Positions 25,636-33,624 are shown, numbered from the stretch's first letter. The stretch is DNA of 64,000 bases from Cryobacterium roopkundense (GCF_014200405.1 NZ_JACHBQ010000001.1:4030001-4094000); one strand, 5' to 3'. Translations and numbers: made by a program. Notes: generated from the sequence alone by a model not told the origin.

Positions 25636-27296
25636 TTAGCCTGAATCCACCGATCGGGATCGAGATCTGACGGCGCGTTAAACCGAGAATGCCCATCTGA
25701 TCAGGTAAATTAGGACTTGTCAAGAGTTCAGATTTACCAACCAGAGGAGCATCTCGTAGATGCAAGTTTCCCACACCAACCGCGCCGTTTCTGCATCATT
25801 CACCGACCCGAATCTCGTGTCGTCGGCGGGCTTGGTCCCGATCATGAAATTAGCCGCCCGTGCGGGGTTGGCGACCTTGGCCGATCAGTGGCTGAGCGTC
25901 CCCACCGACAAGGGCGCCAACGCCGGTCTGAAAGTCACGTCTCTGGTCGGCGGCATGGTCGCCGGCGCGGACTCCATCGACGACCTCGCCATTCTTCGTC
26001 ACGGCGGCATGCGGAAAATCTTCAGCAACTGCTACGCGCCGTCAACGTTGGGGTCGTTTCTGCGCGCGTTCACGTTCGGTCACGTCCGGCAGCTCGACGC
26101 CGTCGCTTCCCGCTTCGTGCGGGGCCTGGCCGCGGAAACTCCGTTGCTCGTGCACGACACCGACGGCTACATGTTCCTCGACGTCGACGACACCATCATC
26201 GAAGTTCACGGCCACCAGAAGGAAGGCTCCGGCTACGGGTACTCCGGGGTGCGCGGCCTCAACGCGATCCTCGCGACAGTCAAGACGGACGTATCGGCGC
26301 CGATCATCATCGGCCAGCGACTCCGGCGCGGTGCCTGCGGATCACCGCGCGGCGCGGCCCGTCTGATCCGTGACGCCCTCGCCACGATCAAACGGCTCCG
26401 CGGAGCGGGAAAAGCACGCGTGCTCTTTCGTGCCGACTCAGCGTTCTACGGGCACGCCTCCATCAGCGCAGCCCTCAAAGCCGGCGCCGACGTTTCGGTC
26501 ACTGCCCGGATGGACCCCGCCATCAAACGAGCGATCGGAACGATCCCCGGCGCTGCCTGGACCGCAATTGAATACACCAACGCCATCTATGACGAAGGCA
26601 GCAAAACATGGATCAGTAACGCCGAAGTCGCCGAGGTCCCGTTCACCGCGTTCACCTCGCGCAAGAAGAGCGAGCACATCACCGGGCGCTTGGCCGTGCG
26701 GCGGATCCCGGAACTGAACAAGAAAAACCTCGACCAGCCAACCCTGTTCGACACCCACCGATTCCACGCCTTTTTCACCACCAGCACCCTCGACACCGTC
26801 ACCGCCGACAAAACCCACCGCGCCCACGCGGCGATCGAGCTCGTGAATTCCGACCTCAAAAGCAGCGCCCTGGCGCACCTACCCTCCGGTGTATTCACCG
26901 CCAACGCCGCCTGGCTGGTCATGGCCGTCATGGCGTTTAACCTCACCCGCGCCGCCGCGACGATCGCGGGAAACGGTCTCAGCCGATCGACCACCGCAAC
27001 GATCCGCCGGAAACTTGTCAGCGTCCCCGCACGAATCTCAACCTCGGCGCGGCGCGTGACATTGCACCTGCCCGAACACTGGCCTTGGGAGAAACCCTGG
27101 ACGGCCCTGTTCACAAAGAACTTCCGGCCCCAACAACCCGCCCCCACCTGACCAACCAGCCGACACCGACATCAACAGGAGCACCAGTGGAACACCCGGG
27201 CCGCGAGACCCGGACCACAACCACGCCCGAAACTCCGAAAGCTCGCCGAAACAAAATCAGGATCCGATCAGAGGTCGACCGGTGGATTCAGGCTAA
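25636..27296 (+). mobile_element. IS1380-family insertion sequence
   Basis: The ends are a perfect 17-bp inverted repeat, TTAGCCTGAATCCACCG at 25636-25652 and its complement at 27280-27296, around one intact transposase gene. The length of 1661 bp is normal for IS1380. It is inserted within the 3' part of the IS110 element. I find no direct target duplication: the flanks read GACGTT and GATGGT. The exact outer base is therefore uncertain by a few bases, or the flank was altered after insertion. Confidence 0.8.
25760..27151 (+). CDS. IS1380-family transposase
   Basis: The 463-residue DDE transposase appears complete. It has the typical N-terminal domain, the first catalytic Asp region HDTDGYMFLDVDDTIIEVHG, the conserved SPRGAARLIRDAL, the second Asp in LFRADSAFYG and a C-terminal region with the acidic residue in AHAAIELVNSDLKSS. 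AGAGGAG at 25744-25750 precedes the ATG. Being intact and inside perfect inverted repeats, the element may still be active. Confidence 0.9.
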   Translation: MQVSHTNRAVSASFTDPNLVSSAGLVPIMKLAARAGLATLADQWLSVPTDKGANAGLKVTSLVGGMVAGADSIDDLAILRHGGMRKIFSNCYAPSTLGSFLRAFTFGHVRQLDAVASRFVRGLAAETPLLVHDTDGYMFLDVDDTIIEVHGHQKEGSGYGYSGVRGLNAILATVKTDVSAPIIIGQRLRRGACGSPRGAARLIRDALATIKRLRGAGKARVLFRADSAFYGHASISAALKAGADVSVTARMDPAIKRAIGTIPGAAWTAIEYTNAIYDEGSKTWISNAEVAEVPFTAFTSRKKSEHITGRLAVRRIPELNKKNLDQPTLFDTHRFHAFFTTSTLDTVTADKTHRAHAAIELVNSDLKSSALAHLPSGVFTANAAWLVMAVMAFNLTRAAATIAGNGLSRSTTATIRRKLVSVPARISTSARRVTLHLPEHWPWEKPWTALFTKNFRPQQPAPT

Positions 27297-28340
27297 GATG
27301 GTGTGGTTATCGAGGACGCGGAACAGGTGCCGGGCGATGTAGCGTTTCAGGACGCGTTGGATTTCTTTGGGTGTCTTGCCTTCCTTCGTCCGTTTCTCGA
27401 CGTAGGCGGCGGTCGCCGGGTCGTGGTGGTAGCGGTAGAACGTGGTGACCCAGATGGCGGTGTTGAGCGCCCGGTCGCCGCCGCGGTGCAGACGGTAGCG
27501 GATGGTGTTGCCCGATGACGCGGGGATGGGCGCGATGCCCGCGAAGCGGGCGAACGCGGCCTCGGAGCGGATGCGTCCCTGGTGCGACCACGACACGATC
27601 AGCTGCGCGGCGACGATCGCGCCGACGCCGTGCTCAAGCAGCAGGTAGGGGGCGAGGGCTTTCACGTGCTTGAGGAGGCCCTTCTCGTTCGCCGTGAGCT
27701 CGGCTTGACGGCTGAGGATCTCTCGCGCTTCGCGGGCAGCCTCGGCGCGGATGGTGACCATGCCGACGTCATCGTTTCGATGGGCGCGCCAGGCTGCGAC
27801 GACTTTGACTTGCTCGGCGGTGAGGGCCAGCCGAACGTCCAGGCCGAAACCGTACCCGCGCAGCAGCGCTGTGAGGCGGTTGTTGGAGGCGCTGTGGGCC
27901 TTCTTGAGGGCGGCGCGCGCGGTCAGTAGCACCGTCAAGGCTGCGTGGTGCCCAGCGTGGTTGCGGGGCGTGATGAGGTGCTCCATTGGCAGGGCGAGGG
28001 CGTAGCGGGCGGCGTGCTCGGCGTCGATGGGGTCGGTTTTGCCGGCCCGGCGAACGCCGCGCTTGGGCGGCCTGGTTTCGGTGACGCGCACGCCGGCGGC
28101 CGTCAGGAGGTCGCAGAACTGGGCTCCGTAGGACCCGGTGCCCTCCATGGCCACCAAAACCGGCCCCGTTGTTTCGCGTTCGATCCACGCCTGAGCCCGT
28201 TTGAGTCCGGGCGGAGTTGTCGGGAATGTTTGCGCGGTGCCGTGTTTCCCGCCCAGATGGTCGAGGGCGACCAGCGTGTGTGTTTTGGCATGGGTATCCA
28301 CCCCGATGACATAACTGAACTGCTGTGAGACCATGGTCAC
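27288..28340 (-). CDS. IS110-family transposase (DEDD recombinase)
   Basis: The 350-residue product has the RuvC-like DEDD domain (VIGVDTHAKTHTLVALDHLG, AMEGTGSYGAQFCDLL, GKTDPIDAEHAARYA) and the C-terminal Tnp domain with its catalytic serine region (GIAPIPASSGNTIRYRLHRG). The start is a GTG at 28340 with AAGGAG (complement of 28346-28351) 5 nt upstream; an ATG two codons later is possible. The last codons and the stop (TGA, complement of 27288-27290) fall inside the terminal repeat of the nested IS1380. The natural C-terminus may therefore be truncated or replaced by a few residues. Confidence 0.85.
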   Translation of the reverse strand: MTMVSQQFSYVIGVDTHAKTHTLVALDHLGGKHGTAQTFPTTPPGLKRAQAWIERETTGPVLVAMEGTGSYGAQFCDLLTAAGVRVTETRPPKRGVRRAGKTDPIDAEHAARYALALPMEHLITPRNHAGHHAALTVLLTARAALKKAHSASNNRLTALLRGYGFGLDVRLALTAEQVKVVAAWRAHRNDDVGMVTIRAEAAREAREILSRQAELTANEKGLLKHVKALAPYLLLEHGVGAIVAAQLIVSWSHQGRIRSEAAFARFAGIAPIPASSGNTIRYRLHRGGDRALNTAIWVTTFYRYHHDPATAAYVEKRTKEGKTPKEIQRVLKRYIARHLFRVLDNHTILA

Positions 28341-28609
28341 GATAACTCCTTCGATGGGTGTTATGTCGTGCCGGTCTGGGGTTCCTCGGAGAACATCTCT
28401 GTAATGAGTCACGACCCTGTCGGGGGTACGGACAGGCTTCTAATCAAGTCACTCTGAGGGTCACAGGCCGGCCTCGATTCGATGCGTGGAGCGGACATGT
28501 CGAGACGAAGACACCTCCGTGAAGAGGGTCAGAGACCAAAAGAGTCACGCAACCCACACGAATCAAGACCAGCCTGCCAGCTGATAACCAGACCAGCTAT
28601 AACCATTAC
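28341..28609 (-). ncRNA. IS110 left-end region, candidate bridge RNA
   Basis: This 269-nt segment lies between the element's left end and the recombinase start, where IS621-type elements encode their bridge RNA. It contains a 6-bp hairpin (CCTGTC 28416-28421 with GACAGG 28431-28436). The minus-strand segment CATTACAG (within 28399-28409) is complementary to the CT core plus GTAATG at the left end, as expected of a right-donor guide. A GGAG...CTCC-closed loop encloses GTGTCT, identical to the left target flank, as expected of a left-target guide. No convincing right-target guide was found. RNA limits are not defined. Confidence 0.4.
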
Positions 28610-29372
28610 AGAGACACGGGCCTCCGATGAGCGCGTAGGCGAAGTGGTTCACCGGATACTTCGTGAAGAAACCGCAGTAGCTCGAGCGCGTTTCGAATTG
28701 GGTGCGCAGGCTTTCCACGTAGTCGTTCACGCCGGTCCAGTCGGGGGCGAAACTGAGGGACGCCATGGCGGGATCGCGCCACAGCGACTCCAGATCCGGT
28801 GCGTTGGGATCGGCGGGAACGGTGAGGTTCACGTTCTGGATGTTGTAGGTGAAGGTGACGGCCGCGAGAGGATTCGAGGCGGCTAGGGATGTCAGCCCGT
28901 TCTGTACCTCGGCGACGATCGCGAGTACCTCGGCATCGGTGAATCGCAGGTCGGCGGTCGGGCCCTGAACAATGACGATTCCCGTGGAGACCGACCCCTC
29001 GAGGAACTCGCTCGTGGGCCCGGCGGCACCGACGGATCGCGCCTGGCCCGCGGGCGGTGCCTGGATGCACCCCGGCATGTTCCACGGCTCGCCGTCGCGC
29101 GGACGCGTCGCTTTGCTTTCCAGGTATCGGGCTGATTCGCGCAGCGCCAGGGCCGCTACGCCCAGACCTTCAGTCGCGGTCAATCCACCCGGCGCCCTGC
29201 CCGGAGAGAACCGTTCTGGCAGGTGCGCGTCGGCTTCTTCCGGTGGCACCGTCACGATCTGCACGCGCCCGTAGCGGTGTAGGGGGGGGGGGGTGCCGGG
29301 AGTCGAGCCGTCCTTCCCGTCGTGACCGAGGTCGAGTACCGCGCGTTCCGTCGTGTGTAAATCCCCGGCCAT
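28610..29372 (-). pseudogene. N-terminal half of split metalloprotease
   Basis: From the ATG at 29372 (AGGAG 8 nt upstream) the frame encodes about 254 residues up to YALIGGPCL, where IS110 sequence begins; it then runs a few codons into the element and stops at 28563. The half has no signal peptide and no recognised N-terminal family. It holds the prodomain-like part before the HESGH catalytic site found in the other half at 24627-25493. A run of 12 C on the coding strand lies at codons for T-P-P-P-L near residue 28. Intact, the protein would have been about 540 residues. Confidence 0.75.
29282..29293. repeat. Homopolymer G12 (C12 on coding strand)
   Basis: Twelve consecutive G on the plus strand lie inside the protease N-terminal coding region. 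The current length keeps the frame (T-P-P-P-L). A change of one or two bases would truncate the protein after about 30 residues. Tracts of this length are classic slippage sites and also common sequencing-error sites. Confidence 0.8.
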
Positions 29373-29533
29373 TGGCTTCTCCTGCTGTGTCAGTCGAATT
29401 TAGCTCGTAGCGATAGTGGCCCGGTATGGCGACCTTCACAACGGCCCGGAGGCGGGCCTGCGTGGCGGGTCCGGCGGGGTGAGGCCCGGAGCATCCCAGC
29501 GGATGGCCACACTCTCCCTGATGAGGCGTCGTG

Positions 29534-30019
29534 TCAAGCAGATTCCCTCCTGTCGGGCCGGGCGGCGCTTCCTCGGGGTGGTTTGCGCAGGGCGCCCAGA
29601 GCCCGATCGATTCGGGCGCGGATTTCGTGCACGGGGCAGGTGACCTCGTCGTAGTTCACGGTGCCGTCGCGCAGCAACTGCGCGGTGAGATGACTGACGA
29701 GCGTGAGTTGCGATCGCCGCATGAGGTCTGTGCCCTGCAACCACGGCGGTTCGAGAAACGTCGGTAGCACGTAGATCAGATCGTCTGCGTGCATGGTGCG
29801 CGCGACCGCTCCCACGGGGTCGAACTCGCGTTCGGCGGCCAGAACGACGAGGTCACGGGTGACGAGCACGCGATGCCCCTCGATTTCGAGGCAGTCCCGA
29901 AGTGCCTGTTCCACGAGCAGCGTTCGCCGTCGAGCTGCCGGTGTCTGACCCGCGCCCTGCAGCGCAAAGAAGGACCTGAGAATTTCGTCTATGTGAATCC
30001 GCGATTTTTTCATGGGCAC
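29534..30019 (-). CDS. Hypothetical protein
   Basis: The 161-residue product (160-residue if the ATG at 30013 is used) is soluble, mixed alpha/beta, with the central segment RVLVTRDLVVLAAEREFDPVG and the motif TCPVHEIRARIDRALGALRK near the end. I do not recognise a family. It lies 161 bp upstream of the metalloprotease gene on the same strand, and divergent from the CPVC membrane protein gene. The link to the protease is by position only. Confidence 0.6.
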   Translation of the reverse strand: MPMKKSRIHIDEILRSFFALQGAGQTPAARRRTLLVEQALRDCLEIEGHRVLVTRDLVVLAAEREFDPVGAVARTMHADDLIYVLPTFLEPPWLQGTDLMRRSQLTLVSHLTAQLLRDGTVNYDEVTCPVHEIRARIDRALGALRKPPRGSAARPDRRESA

Positions 30020-30060
30020 ACGGTGTCACGAGCCACCGACATCGCGAGTTTGCCTGTCGT

Positions 30061-30084
30061 GCTTATACCCCATAGGGTATAAGC
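30061..30084. promoter_or_regulatory. Perfect CsoR/CstR-type palindromic operator
   Basis: Ten-base arms GCTTATACCC (30061-30070) and GGGTATAAGC (30075-30084) flank the centre CATA. The core ATACCC-N4-GGGTAT is the operator pattern of CsoR-superfamily repressors (copper-sensing CsoR, persulfide-sensing CstR). It stands 30 bp before the CPVC membrane protein start, and a rhodanese gene follows, which favours a CstR-like persulfide sensor. No csoR-family gene is present in the window. Confidence 0.65.
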
Positions 30085-30113
30085 ACTGCCACCGACACGA
30101 TGGGAACCCACGG

Positions 30114-30644
30114 ATGCCGAGCGCCACGACAGTCACGGAGACACGGCTTCGCCTCGCGCGGGAACTGCGTCGTTGGCCCGCGCGCCGCTGGTGGGTCGCC
30201 TTGGGCACTGCGCTGTTCACTGTGGTCTTCATCGCCGTTCCCACCGACCTCATCAACACGCCGTTCTTTGCCCGTGAGGTGGCGCCGACACCGTGGTCAT
30301 GGCCGGTGCTCCTCGTGAGCGCGATCCTGGCCGGGCTCGTGACGGCGACCTACCTCGCCCACCCCGACGGCGCCGCCCCCAGCCGCGCCGTCGGCCGGCT
30401 CGGCATGGCGGGCTGGGTGGTCACATTCTTCGCCGTAGGCTGCCCGGTGTGCAACAAGCTCGTGTTGCTGGCACTCGGCACGACAGGCGCTATGCAGTTC
30501 TTTGAGCCGGTGCAGCCGTACCTCGCTGCAGCATCGATTGGCCTCCTCGGCTGGGCGCTGTATGCCCGGCTCAGTAGGGAGAATTCCTGTCGCGTTGCCC
30601 CTGTGTCCCCACCCGTCCCCGTCCTGGAAGATAGCCGCTCATGA
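30114..30644 (+). CDS. Four-TM membrane protein with intramembrane CPVC motif
   Basis: The 176-residue product has about four hydrophobic segments. In the third (GWVVTFFAVGCPVCNKLVLL) lies a CxxC pair, as in thiol-redox or metal-handling membrane proteins. The ATG at 30114 (MPSATTVTE) lies after the palindromic operator; in-frame codons further upstream would place the operator inside the gene. Its stop overlaps the rhodanese start by 4 nt. The operon and operator suggest a role with sulfane sulfur or copper, but the family is unnamed to me. Confidence 0.7.
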   Translation: MPSATTVTETRLRLARELRRWPARRWWVALGTALFTVVFIAVPTDLINTPFFAREVAPTPWSWPVLLVSAILAGLVTATYLAHPDGAAPSRAVGRLGMAGWVVTFFAVGCPVCNKLVLLALGTTGAMQFFEPVQPYLAAASIGLLGWALYARLSRENSCRVAPVSPPVPVLEDSRS

Positions 30645-31018
30645 AGAGAATGCTCGCCGTTCTCGTTCTCGCTCTGTCGGCCGCAGTGGGGCTCGCGGCA
30701 TGCTCGGCATCAGATGTCGCACCGGAGAGAGTCACGATCACGGCGGAGACCGTGGTGATCGACGTACGCACGTCCGCGGAGTACGCGGAAAGTCACCTTG
30801 AGGGTGCGATCAACATCGACGCGCAGTCCGATGCCTTCGACAGCCTCGTGTCAGCGCTGCCGGCCGACGGGGATTACGTCGTCTATTGCTCCACGGGAAA
30901 TCGATCCGGCGCCGCCGTCTCCCGCATGACGGAACTAGGGTTCACCACGCTGGCCGACGCGGGCGGCTTTGAGGAGGCATCCGCTTCAACCGGCCTGGCT
31001 ATCGTCGGCGCCCCGTAA
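30641..31018 (+). CDS. Rhodanese-domain lipoprotein
   Basis: The 125-residue product has a signal peptide ending in the lipobox LAAC (Cys about residue 21) and one rhodanese domain with the active-site loop YCSTGNRSGAA. The cysteine carries sulfane sulfur in this family. It would act outside the membrane, transferring or reducing persulfide sulfur. It is translationally coupled to the CPVC membrane protein. Rhodaneses under CsoR/CstR-type control detoxify sulfide or persulfide in other bacteria, which fits the upstream palindrome. Confidence 0.85.
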   Translation: MKRMLAVLVLALSAAVGLAACSASDVAPERVTITAETVVIDVRTSAEYAESHLEGAINIDAQSDAFDSLVSALPADGDYVVYCSTGNRSGAAVSRMTELGFTTLADAGGFEEASASTGLAIVGAP

Positions 31019-31117
31019 AGCGGCGCCGCGCGACGAAAGCCTGCGCGACGACTTGGTAGCCTGAATCCGGGCGCGCTCGGCGCGACCGGCCGTTCCGCAC
31101 CGACCAAGGGTTGTCAC

Positions 31118-32089
31118 ATGCACCGCATCCGAGCAGTGAGTGCTTTTGTCGGGCGCTGGTTCGCCCTGATCGTGCTCGCGGCCGGCGGACTGGCCCTCGC
31201 CGTTCCCGGAGCCTTTTCCGGGATGACCGTCGCGATCCCCTGCCTGCTCTCCGTGATCATGCTCGGGATGGGGATGACCCTGCGGCCGGTGGATTTCGCC
31301 ATCGTCGCCAAGCGTCCCTGGCCGTTGCTGCTCGGAGTGGCCGCGCAGTACGTGGTGATGCCCCTGCTGGGGCTCGGCATTGCGGTGGCGCTCGACCTGT
31401 CGCCTCTGCTGACCGCCGGTATGATCCTGGTCGGCGCCTCGCCCGGCGGCACCGCCTCGAACGTGATGGTGTACCTGTCGAAGGGCGACACCGCGCTGTC
31501 CGTTGCGATGACCACGGTGTCCACCCTGCTCGCGCCCATTCTCACGCCGCTGCTCGTGCTGCTTCTGGCCCGGGAAATTCTGCCCGTCGATCCCGGGGCC
31601 CTCTTCATTTCCATCCTGCAGATCGTGCTCGTTCCGGTGCTCGCCGGGCTGCTCCTGCGGCTGTTCCTGCCGCGGCTGGTGGAGAAGCTCCTCGATGTGC
31701 TGCCGCTCGTTTCGGTTGCGGGTATAACGGTTGTCGTCATGGCGGTGGTTGCCGCAAGCTCGTCCACGCTGCTGTCGATCGGCATCCTCGTGGTGGTTGC
31801 GGTCGTGCTGCACAACTCCCTCGGGCTCACCCTCGGCTACCTGATCGGCAGAGTCTTCGGCCTGCCGATCGCGAGCCGTCGAGCCATCAGCATCGAGGTG
31901 GGCATGCAGAATTCCGGCCTCGCGGCGGCGCTCGCCGTGGCCCACTTCAACCCCGTTGCCGCCCTGCCGGCGGCGATCTTCTCGGTGTGGCACAACGTGT
32001 CTGGCTCCCTTCTGGCAAGCTACTGGTCCCGCCGGGCCCTGCCGGCAGACGCGACGCCCGCGCCGGAACTGAGCCGCACGTCGGCCTGA
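31118..32089 (+). CDS. Bile acid:sodium symporter (BASS) family transporter
   Basis: The 323-residue product has about nine to ten hydrophobic segments and the BASS signatures LVGASPGGTASNVMVYLSKG and ISIEVGMQNSGLAAALA, which form the crossed helices and sodium sites. Members import organic anions such as pantoate, pyruvate or sulfonated compounds with Na+. No neighbour identifies the substrate. It is convergent with the kinase-like/LuxR gene. Confidence 0.88.
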   Translation: MHRIRAVSAFVGRWFALIVLAAGGLALAVPGAFSGMTVAIPCLLSVIMLGMGMTLRPVDFAIVAKRPWPLLLGVAAQYVVMPLLGLGIAVALDLSPLLTAGMILVGASPGGTASNVMVYLSKGDTALSVAMTTVSTLLAPILTPLLVLLLAREILPVDPGALFISILQIVLVPVLAGLLLRLFLPRLVEKLLDVLPLVSVAGITVVVMAVVAASSSTLLSIGILVVVAVVLHNSLGLTLGYLIGRVFGLPIASRRAISIEVGMQNSGLAAALAVAHFNPVAALPAAIFSVWHNVSGSLLASYWSRRALPADATPAPELSRTSA

Positions 32090-32106
32090 TGCCGGTGGGC
32101 CCGCGC

Positions 32107-32928
32107 TTAGTGGGCCAGAGAGGCGAGTTCGGCGCGGGTTGACGCGCCCACCTTTCGCAGCAGGTTGGCCACGTGGAACTTCACGGTATTTTCACTGATT
32201 AACAGTTCGGCGGCGATCGCCTTGTTGCGTGCGCCCGAGGCCACGAGCGCGAGCACCTCGCGCTCCCGGGGGCTGAGACCCCAGGCCGCTTCGGTGACAA
32301 CGGATGCCGCGGGCGGGTCGAGCGGCAAGGACACCGCCATCTCGGATCCCCATCCGGGCGTCGCCTGCACCTGAAGGTCCCCGTTCAGGGCGACGACCCG
32401 GGCCGACAGTTGGCGCACACTCGGCACCTCTGGGGTGAGGTCGCCGGGCCCGTCGTCGCGGATGCGGATCAAAAGGTTGCTTCCGTCGCAGTCCCACTGC
32501 ACCCGCACCTTCGCCACCCCGCTCTGCTCCACGAGCGCGAGCACGGCACCGCGCACGATCGCGCGCGCCTCGTGGGCCACCTCGCCAGGCAGGGCGCGTC
32601 CGTTCACCGGCGGCTCGATGAACTGCACGTCAAGGTCGCCGAAACGCACAAGCGGCCGCAGGTCGTCGCGGAGGCGTTCGAAGGCTCGCGCCACCGGCTC
32701 CTCGGTGAGCGAGCGGTCGAGGTCGCTCACCGCGCGCAGCGCCACCATGGCTGCCGCCGCGACGTCCGTGGCCACGTGGCGCGCCGCCTGGTCGCTCGTG
32801 GAGCCTGACCTCAGCACGGCGAGGAGCGATTCGAGCGTCGTGGCGTGGGCGTCAGTGAGGTCGGCGATGATCTTCGTTCGCTCCGCCGCGGCGACGCGCG
32901 AGTCCTGGGAAGGGATAGGGGAAGACAT
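32107..32928 (-). CDS. Histidine-kinase-like ATPase / LuxR-HTH fusion regulator
   Basis: The 273-residue product joins a coiled N-terminal segment, a HATPase_c-like domain (about 100-205; DDGPGDLTPEVPSVRQL and TPGWGSEMAVSLPL resemble the G1/G2 boxes) and a C-terminal LuxR/GerE HTH (about 212-273; LSPREREVLALVASGARNKA). No phosphoacceptor histidine or receiver domain is evident, so it may sense a nucleotide or another ligand directly rather than act by phosphotransfer. It is divergent from hxlB-hxlA across a 102-bp gap with an inverted repeat, making it the likely regulator of formaldehyde assimilation or detoxification. Confidence 0.8.
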   Translation of the reverse strand: MSSPIPSQDSRVAAAERTKIIADLTDAHATTLESLLAVLRSGSTSDQAARHVATDVAAAAMVALRAVSDLDRSLTEEPVARAFERLRDDLRPLVRFGDLDVQFIEPPVNGRALPGEVAHEARAIVRGAVLALVEQSGVAKVRVQWDCDGSNLLIRIRDDGPGDLTPEVPSVRQLSARVVALNGDLQVQATPGWGSEMAVSLPLDPPAASVVTEAAWGLSPREREVLALVASGARNKAIAAELLISENTVKFHVANLLRKVGASTRAELASLAH

Positions 32929-32937
32929 GCCCCCACC

Positions 32938-32973
32938 CTACCCGATTCAGGGATTGACTATTCGAATGGGTAG
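32938..32973. promoter_or_regulatory. Inverted repeat in hxl/LuxR divergent promoter
   Basis: CTACCC (32938-32943) and GGGTAG (32968-32973) are exact complements. The adjacent GATTC and GAAT extend the symmetry with one gap. TTGACT, a -35-like hexamer for hxlB, lies between the arms at 32954-32959. It is a plausible binding site for the LuxR-HTH protein. Confidence 0.4.
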
Positions 32974-33030
32974 TGTGACTAGCCGTTCGGCGGGCGGCAT
33001 TCCCGCCCGAAAGAGCAGAGGATGGAAGAC

Positions 33031-33624
33031 ATGAACGCAACGACAACTACCCCGGTACGGGTCTCCGCCACGGATGCCCTGGGCACTATCGGCGCCGAAA
33101 ACGTGCACGTGGTCGACCAGCTGCGCGACACATCCGCTGGCACACTCGACGCCGCGGCCGAACGCCTGCAGCGGGCCGAGCGTGTGTTTGTGCTCGGCGC
33201 CGGGCGCTCCGGCCTGGCTCTGAAGATGACGGCGATGCGACTGATGCATCTCGGCCTCGACGTGCACGTGGTGGGCGAGGTGACCGCCCCCGCAATCACG
33301 CGCGGCGATGTGCTGCTCGTGGCGAGCGGCTCGGGAACGACGGGCGCCATTGTGCGGGCCGCCGAAATGGCGGCCACGGTGGGCGTGGGCATCGTGGCGC
33401 TCACCACGGACGGCGGCTCGCCGTTGGCCCGCCTCGCCGAGGTTACCGTGGTTATTCCGGCTGCGGCCAAGCAGGACCACGGCGGGCCGCTGTCGGAGCA
33501 GTATTCCGGCGGCTTGTTCGAGCAGAGCGTTCTCCTCGTCGGCGACGCACTCTTCCACACGCTGTGGAAAGCCTCCGGCGCCACGGCCGAGGAGCTGTGG
33601 CCCCGCCACGCCAACCTCGAGTAG
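33031..33624 (+). CDS. hxlB: 6-phospho-3-hexuloisomerase
   Basis: The 197-residue SIS-domain enzyme has GAGRSGLALKMTAMRLMHLG and SGSGTTGAIV as sugar-phosphate binding loops, plus the conserved HGGPLSEQYSGGLFEQ region of PHI enzymes. It converts 3-hexulose 6-phosphate to fructose 6-phosphate in the ribulose monophosphate route. The ATG at 33031 (MNATTTT) is preferred because AGAGGATGGAAG lies correctly in front of it; an ATG nine bases upstream would leave no spacer. It is followed 52 bp later by hxlA. Confidence 0.9.
   Translation: MNATTTTPVRVSATDALGTIGAENVHVVDQLRDTSAGTLDAAAERLQRAERVFVLGAGRSGLALKMTAMRLMHLGLDVHVVGEVTAPAITRGDVLLVASGSGTTGAIVRAAEMAATVGVGIVALTTDGGSPLARLAEVTVVIPAAAKQDHGGPLSEQYSGGLFEQSVLLVGDALFHTLWKASGATAEELWPRHANLE

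Larger units (their letters stand above)
25492..28611 (-). mobile_element. IS110-family insertion sequence with nested IS1380 element
   Basis: The element splits the metalloprotease gene. On the minus strand the left junction reads CCGTGTCT-CT-GTAATGG (core CT at 28611-28610) and the right junction reads GCTTGACAA-CT-CCCATAG (core CT at 25493-25492). Removing everything between the cores restores an open protease frame through GPCLSHRSVVMDP. Subtracting the nested IS1380 (25636-27296) leaves about 1.45 kb, the normal IS110 length. Absence of a longer target duplication and a CT core agree with the IS110 recombinase mechanism known from IS621. The TTGACA next to the right end is typical of junction promoters in this family. 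Confidence 0.7.

Noticed and set aside
25636..27296. Target-site duplication for the IS1380 element
   Set aside because: Flanks TTA/TAA at the ends are reverse complements, i.e. part of the inverted repeat, not a direct duplication. No 4-5 bp direct repeat was found at any tested boundary.
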